Below, one piece after another: positions 58,303 to 64,000 of a stretch of DNA of 64,000 nt (its first letter is position 1; the number at the start of each line of letters is the position of its first letter). The stretch spans positions 882,501-946,500 of the forward strand of contig JAUPFP010000061.1 in assembly GCA_036925085.1 (NCBI GenBank), given 5' to 3'. The stretch comes from Brachycybe producta. Its lineage: Eukaryota; Arthropoda; Diplopoda; Playtdesmida; Andrognathidae. The notes beneath the pieces are model-generated. The model was not told the origin of the DNA, made no database searches, and saw only the letters and a list, made by a program, of their open reading frames with translations. The position numbers were made by a program, and so were the translations under genes.

Positions 58303-58884
58303 ATGGTAAGGATCGTTGTATATCTTATGCATGAAAATTACAATAAGTAGAATTTATGGGTTTTTAATGTGTTTTTTTAGACAGAGGAAGTGAATCCGAA
58401 AGCGTATCCATTGGCTGATGCCGCCCTAACTACCAAAATATTGAATCTAATTCAACAGGCGGCCAACTACAAACAAATAAGAAAAGGAGCAAACGAAGGT
58501 ATTGAGATTAGGAGGCAATTAAAAAAGCTATAAAATAAAAGGGATTTGTGTTTTACAGCAACAAAGACGTTGAATCGTGGTTTGTCCGAGTTCATTGTAA
58601 TGGCTGCAGATGCGGAACCGCTGGAAATTTTACTTCATTTGCCACTTTTGTGCGAAGATAAGGTACGGAAACGAATAAGTAACGATATGTAGCTAGTTTA
58701 ATCTATAAAAACATTTTTTTTTCAGAACGTTCCTTATGTTTTTGTGCGCTCCAAACAAGCTCTTGGAAGAGCTTGTGGTGTTTCGCGACCCGTTATTTCG
58801 TGCAGCATTACAGTAAATGAAGGGTCGCAGTTGAAACAACAAATTCAGTCATTGCAGCAAGAAATCGAGAAGCTGTTGATTTGA
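58303..58884 (+). CDS. SNU13: SNU13/NHP2L1 (15.5K) RNA-binding protein
   Basis: SNU13 binds kink-turns in U4 snRNA and in box C/D snoRNAs and nucleates their RNPs in nucleus and nucleolus. Four exons: 58303-58305 (ATG alone, donor GTAAGG), 58381-58498, 58559-58662 and 58726-58884, giving 127 residues, the usual length. It reads [80 protein letters not shown] and [16 protein letters not shown], then a C-terminal helix. All L7Ae-fold and RNA-contact motifs are present. AATAAA at about 58991 is the likely polyadenylation signal. Confidence 0.97.
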
Positions 58885-59871
58885 ATCTTTCATATTTTTT
58901 TTTTTTTTTGCACTTTTTCATTTACCGGTTTAATTATAATATTAAATCAAATGTTTCATTTTTATGTTTTCGTTATTTGATTGTGCGATAAATAAAGAGT
59001 GGTGGAATTTCCATTTTTTTCTTCTTCTGAAAATAGGCTTTTATTTTCGTTATTTTTTTTGGAAATAATCGGTATTTTAAAATGTTTTAAAAGGTAGACG
59101 AAGGTGGACGAAAGAAAGAAATGTATTCATCCGCGTGAGATGAAGTTCAATCGGAGTGCTCTGAGCTAACACCGAATTAATTTTGAATGTTTTTAGGTGA
59201 TGATTGTTTGCTCCGAGTGCACCGAGCATAAAGAAATGTTTCTTTTTATCATCTGTTTTTCTTGGTAGTGACGCAATTTCATTTCTGCTAGAAACTGCGC
59301 CGGAGGAAGATGGAATGTTTGTTTTTGGTGAGTTTTGTTTGTTATTATTTACTATTTATTGAGTTTGTTTTCATTCAATTTGTGAATTTTTATAATATAA
59401 TATGGTGACCATGATGTTGAGACGTGATAATGAAGAGTGTAATAACTTGTAATGAGACAAAAAACGCTTGTTTTGTTGTATCGATGTTAATTTTGGCGCC
59501 ATAAAATGGCTGCTTGTTTTTTCTTGACGCGATTAGAGCTCGTATCTTCTAGTAATCTAGTAGCTGTTTCATTGCGCAGATAATGATGATGTTGATTTAA
59601 AAAAAAAGTTAATTTGGCGCTTTTATTGTAAATACGACTAGGTAAATAGCCTTATTATTATTACTTTATATTACTTTATTTTTTTTTATATGTGAAACGA
59701 AGCTCTGTATTCAAAGTTAGATACATTATTAATTAGCTGTTCATGAAGTTCAGTTTCTTTTCTTTCGGATGATCTCAAAAGGTCAATTTTTAGACTAAAA
59801 CGGCCAAGATGCAATTTTTACTGTCAAATAACAGCTTTGACCTTTAAAAAATCCAAGTGGCGCTCTGACAA
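58885..59871. other. Downstream region of SNU13
   Basis: Contains the SNU13 3' UTR. Near 59310 AAGATGGAATGTTTGTTTTT precedes a GTGAGT donor-like site, a possible first exon of an unknown plus-strand gene, unsupported otherwise. No RNA gene recognised. Confidence 0.35.
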
Positions 59872-60175
59872 GAATGAACGAATCCTAAATTTTCTCGAAT
59901 CCAAATCCTAAAAGGTTCTCGAATGTCTGGAATCCTTCATATAAGAATCTTGTGCTATTCATTGATATTGATATTGGTGATCCGCGTTGTAACAATCGCC
60001 GGTTTTTTTGTTAGTGCACGCTTCTATTGGACGTCAATGGAGTTAAAACTAATTTTCCCAAGGTTTTTAATAATTTTTTTGGGTTAGGATTCGAAAGACG
60101 AAAGAAGCGCGAAGATTCGAATTTTCGAATCTCGAATATTTGTCAAGCTTCGAGGATTCGAATGGCCCATCCCTA
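59872..60175. mobile_element. TIR MITE with TTCGAATCC ends
   Basis: GAACGAATCCTAAATTTTCT at the left and GGATTCGAATGGCCCATCCC at the right, with many TCGAATC words near both ends. The inverted copy is 63537-63900. Confidence 0.75.
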
Positions 60176-60184
60176 ATTTTTTTA

Positions 60185-60705
60185 TTAAAAAAAAAAAGAT
60201 TTAAATCACGATTCAAATTTAAATATACATATGTTACTATCAATCTGCGGAATCAGTCAATCTGCTACAACAACCAACCTGCTAGTGAATCTGCAAAAAT
60301 CAACATTTAAAATCTATTGAATTTTCCAGATTCACTAGCAGTTTGGTGGTTTTGCAGATTACCTAGGCAATTTGCAGATTGACTAACATACACAGTATAT
60401 TACATTATTACACGCACAACACACACAAAGTTTTAAGAAGTGTGCCATTTGATTGTTAATGAACTTTATAATTGCAAATTATTCATTTATGTTTATAGTA
60501 ATTTACAAATTTAGCTTTAGTTTTGAATATCTTATTTTCTAGCTGATAACATAGATCAACTAACGACTAATAAATAGCAAAAGTCTCAATTTACCTAATT
60601 TTTTTAATAAAAAATTGATTTTTTTAATAAAAAATTTATTTTTTTAAAAATCTCTTTTAAATAATTTGTTTTAAATCGCGATTTAAATCAATCCACCCTG
60701 CTCTC
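60185..60705. mobile_element. AT-rich TIR element with a nested palindrome
   Basis: GATTTAAATCACGATTCAAA at the left and ATTTAAATCAATCCACCCTG at the right. Inside, 60253-60385 is a separate small palindrome (CAACCTGCTAGTGAATCTGC / GATTCACTAGCAGTTTGGTG). Non-coding. Confidence 0.6.
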
Positions 60706-61288
60706 AAGCCACAACTTTTACTCCTTAAGAACGATAAATGTATTGCAAACAAAACTTACCTCACGACTCTCTTAAGTAGGCTCTCAAACCTAAATTTTGA
60801 CCCTCCATCCAGTCTGGGCCTGTGTGAAGTCCTCGGTTAATTAAAAAAGCCTAAAAAAAGGCCTAAGCCGGGCCTCTCTTAATTGTGTAACATAAATTTG
60901 TGTTTACCAAAATTTAACAGCTGCTTAAATTTCAAACATGTTTGCATGTTTGATGCTAAACTGAAGTAATGCTGCTAATTTTTGGGGCTCGCTTTGCTCG
61001 CCACTAGAAAAAAATATATTTCGGGAAGGGGGTCAATTGCTGATTTCGAATATTGCCGATCTGTGATTTTGTATCCAGTACGTGCCTAAATGTAGGAGGC
61101 AAAAAAAGCACAGTATTTTTTGGCACCATCTCTAACTTGTAAATTAATAATAAAAAACGCTTAAATTTGAAAATGCTACTTTATTTTGTAAAGTTAGAAC
61201 TTAGAATCATAAATCCAAAAGGCCCATCTGTGCCAGCATCTGAAAAGATAATTTTTTTTTTGCAGATGCAGAGCAATAATTGCCACCC
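60706..61288. other. Spacer, no gene seen
   Basis: No recognised exon, RNA or element. Confidence 0.4.
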
Positions 61289-61731
61289 TAATGGCGCAGT
61301 CACACTAGGCTGGTTTCCCAGCCACTGCATGTTGCTGCTGGCTGGTTGCAGCGCTCTAGCAGCATAGTCTGAACTGCTACTATCAGCTGCTTTCTCCAGC
61401 GGCTAGTGATTTTAACAGCGGCTGGTGAAGTTGGACATATCCAACTTTAGCAGCTACCAGCTGGTCATGTGACTCCCTTCCTGCTGCTGCCATCTAGTGT
61501 GAACTTTTTGTTGCTAGTAGTGGCACTAGTGGTAGTTGAAACTCCACTGCTTGGGTTGGTTGTTGTTAAGAGTTTGTGTTTTTGCAAGACGGTGATTGGA
61601 TGACTTGCACTGCTAATACCAGCAGTGACTGGACAAGTGTGAACCCAAAGCAGCTGCTGCTTGCTGTTGCTGCTAATAGCCAGCAGCAACCAGCGAATTG
61701 TAAACCAGCCTAGTGTGACTGCCGCTTTAAT
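61289..61731. mobile_element. TIR element rich in CAGC/GCTG words
   Basis: TAATGGCGCAGTCACACTAG and CTAGTGTGACTGCCGCTTTA are the inverted ends. The interior is full of GCTGCTGCTGG and CAGCAGCAACC motifs that allow heavy folding. Its right half is shared with 22752-23076. Non-coding. Confidence 0.8.
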
Positions 61732-62361
61732 GTTGCAATGTTGACTGGTTTACAAAGTTCCTTTCTTGTCCAGAATATTATAGATTGAGATACATGAGAC
61801 TGTTCCGCAGCATTTTCATTTGCCGCCACTACATTTGCTGCTTTTTCTTTGTGTTTATTGTTATTGCATGGCCATGGCTTTTGAAAATGTTTCTGAGTGA
61901 TAAATTTACCTTTTTATTTTCGTAATATATATATATATATATATTTTTTAAATTATCACTTTGAAATTCTTAACAATATAATCAATTGAAATAATCATGT
62001 TGGTTATAAAACAGAGACAGAGAACCCCTTCCCCCTCGTTCTCTCATAATTTGGCCCAGACAGAAGTCCAACTTATATAATTATATGCCTAATCACGCTT
62101 AGCGGTTCTAGTGAGCTGTAATTTCAAAGCATTGATGCGTTTTTCACGCCCGAATTTCATTGAAACAGCAATAATAATAAATTAATAATAGACTCAAATA
62201 AGGCACACGAAATCTTGTCAATTATTTATTGATTTACAATTGATAAATTATTCACAGTGGATTTTCTATATGGAAACTTTTTAGCTTAAATCAATAGTTT
62301 TAATATGTGTGCACGTTTCGTTGCCCCCAATTTTTATTTAAAAACTAAAGTTGTACTGTTA

Positions 62362-62949
62362 TTATATTGTTTTGCCTACTTGAGTTGCTATAATATTGAA
62401 GATGAATTTCAACAAGCGTTTAAGTTTACTTGAACCATCGTCAGTGACACCGAGCACAGCGAGGATTTTGGTAGCGAATGTGTCAAGGGCGCTGTTGATC
62501 TCGTCTCCTTCCTCCGTTCCTGGAGCCAGTGTCACATTTAGCTGGTGGAGTCCAACGTCGAGATATTCGCCGAAATTCACGAAACCCTCTTTGAAAAGAT
62601 ATTCTAGTACAGCTTGTAAGTGTGTAGCCGACGCATCCGTTTCTTCTGTTGTTGCTTCTTCGGTCTCCGTTGTCGTTGCCTTAGCTGGTTCTTTAGTTGT
62701 TGCTTCTTCGGTCTTCGTTGTCGTTGTTTTAGCTGGTTCTGTAGTTGTCGTAGGAGCTGGGGTTGTTGGCGTCGTAGTCGGAACTGGAGTTGTTGTAGTT
62801 GGGACTGGCGTTGTTGTAGTCGGGACTGGCGTTGTTGTAGTCGGTGCAGCAGTCGTCGTTTTTGTCGTTGTAGTTATTTTTGTTGTTGTTGTCGGCTTCG
62901 ACGTAGTACGTACCATTTTTCCAGGTTTGAAATTGGCAGAAATAGCCTA
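62362..62949 (-). CDS. Thr/Pro-rich mucin-like protein, last exon
   Basis: A minus-strand frame ends at 62362 with about 184 residues after an internal Met (62916). It opens further to a likely acceptor (TTTACAATAG before 62949) and begins AISANFKPGKM. A 70-residue block of TTTTPVPTTTTPVP repeats, then a Glu/Thr linker (EEATTEETDA), suggests heavy O-glycosylation. It is followed by a helical domain of about 85 residues (HLQAVLEYLFKEGFVNFGEY, NVTLAPGTEEGDEINSALDT, LKRLLKFIFNIIATQVGKTI) with a possible N-glycosylation site NVT. No known domain recognised. The upstream exon with the expected signal peptide was not found. Confidence 0.5.
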
Positions 62950-63536
62950 TTGTAAACGATATGAAGGTTGTCGATGCTACATTTTAGGCCAACAATCAAA
63001 AGTTTTCTGATCGACACTCAAGTTTCAGTCTGAGCGCCTCTAATCATACACTTCATACCTTTAGGATGCGAAAAGGAGACCATTCTTTGCTTTCCTAATG
63101 AAAAGAGTACGGTTAGAGGTGCTCAGTGGCAAATCAGCTTTACACTTGTCGTACAATTTTACTCTTTCGGTGTTACAAAGTTAATACTGGACAGAAAAAA
63201 CCGTTCGTAAGTTTGTAACACTGAATTCAGTAATGTCTATAGTTTCAAAAAAAAAATGAAACAATTATCTTGGTTTTTAAAATATATTAGGGCCGGAGGT
63301 GTAATCTAAAAATGTTGTATGTCGGTATACAAGTGTATAAAATCAGGAGGTGGTAGTGTATAATGGTGCAGTGGTGACCTGGGAAAAATGGCCCATGCAG
63401 TAAACAATTACTTCACTGTTCTCTTTCCTGAACTTTTCAGTTCTTCTTGTGGTTAGATTTTTCATTATTCATTTTGCCAACAAAAGAAAGTCATTTTTTT
63501 TTTCATAAGAAATATTTATTTGGATTCATTTTTTTT
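62950..63536. other. Spacer upstream of the mucin-like exon
   Basis: Should contain an upstream exon or promoter if the gene is real; none could be assigned. Confidence 0.35.
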
Positions 63537-63900
63537 AGGGATGGGCCATTCGAATCCTGGAATCCCGCGAATCTTGAAAAATATTCGAGATTCGAAAACT
63601 CGAATCTTCGCGCTTTTTTCGTCTTTCGAATCTTTCGAATCTTAATATAAAAAAAAATATTAAAAACCTTAGTAAAATTAGTTTTAACAGAAGCGTTCAC
63701 TAACAAAAAAAAAATCGGCAATTGTTGCAATAGATTACCTTGTGGCGACCCTGAGTGCCACACACACTTTTTTATTATTAATAATTTAATATAATTTCAT
63801 TTATTTGTAATTTCTTAATGAATAATACAGAATTCTTATATGAGGGATTCGAGAACCTCTTTTGATTCGGATTCGAAAAAATTTAGGATTCGTCCCAACT
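63537..63900. mobile_element. TIR MITE with TTCGAATCC ends, inverted copy
   Basis: TAGGGATGGGCCATTCGAAT at the left and ATTTAGGATTCGTCCCA at the right. The order is the reverse of 59872-60175. Non-coding. Confidence 0.75.
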
Positions 63901-64000
63901 ATTAATTTTTTTGGACCTCATATACTTGAGCCACACCAAACTGACAAAACAACAACAAAGCAGAAACTCTGTGTTTCAAGATAAATTGGCAATAAATCTA

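Noticed and set aside
59195..59262. Box C/D snoRNA candidate (GTGATGAT near 59203)
   Set aside because: No matching D box (CTGA) at suitable spacing and no terminal stem.
62396..63010. 204-residue plus-strand Val-rich frame
   Set aside because: Antisense of the Thr/Pro repeat frame; poly-Val is the mirror of poly-Thr codons.

Overview
This is a eukaryotic, animal nuclear window: AT-rich, intron-bearing, with GT-AG introns and metazoan protein families (neurobeachin/LRBA, COMMD5, CSN1, SNU13, caspases, MADF proteins). Introns in the recognisable genes are mostly tens to hundreds of bases. Together with the dense load of short inverted-repeat transposons this fits a compact invertebrate genome. 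A tunicate or other invertebrate deuterostome is a reasonable guess, but nothing here proves it.

Layout. (1) 1-1294: two genes head to head, the 5' part of COMMD5 on the minus strand and the first coding exon of a neurobeachin/LRBA gene on the plus strand. (2) 1295-24.7 kb: a repeat landscape without a convincing host exon. It holds at least ten families of foldback or terminal-inverted-repeat elements, minisatellites, long CT, CA and AT microsatellites and many poly(G)/poly(C) tracts, plus a large palindromic Tc1/mariner derivative (18358-19922) inserted in a second foldback. (3) 25006-35396: a complete-looking 10.4 kb Ty3/gypsy LTR retrotransposon. It has paired LTRs, PBS, PPT, intact gag, an intact pol and a textbook -1 frameshift site joining them. 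(4) 35706-44705: a divergent pair of caspase-family genes with the same six-exon structure. The minus-strand copy keeps the catalytic His and Cys; the plus-strand copy has lost both. (5) 46002-49601: a full CSN1 (GPS1) gene with a 2-base frame disturbance in exon 8. (6) 51418-55180: a MADF-domain gene with a duplicated MADF exon cassette upstream. (7) 58303-58884: a complete SNU13 (NHP2L1) gene. (8) 58.9-64 kb: more inverted-repeat elements and a Thr/Pro-rich mucin-like reading frame on the minus strand.

The strongest biological leads are the caspase/pseudocaspase pair, which resembles a protease next to its own dead regulator, and the retrotransposon, whose gag-pol junction and LTR hairpins carry readable RNA-level signals. 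All gene models were spliced by eye from reading-frame continuity, splice consensus and remembered family similarity; no database search was run.
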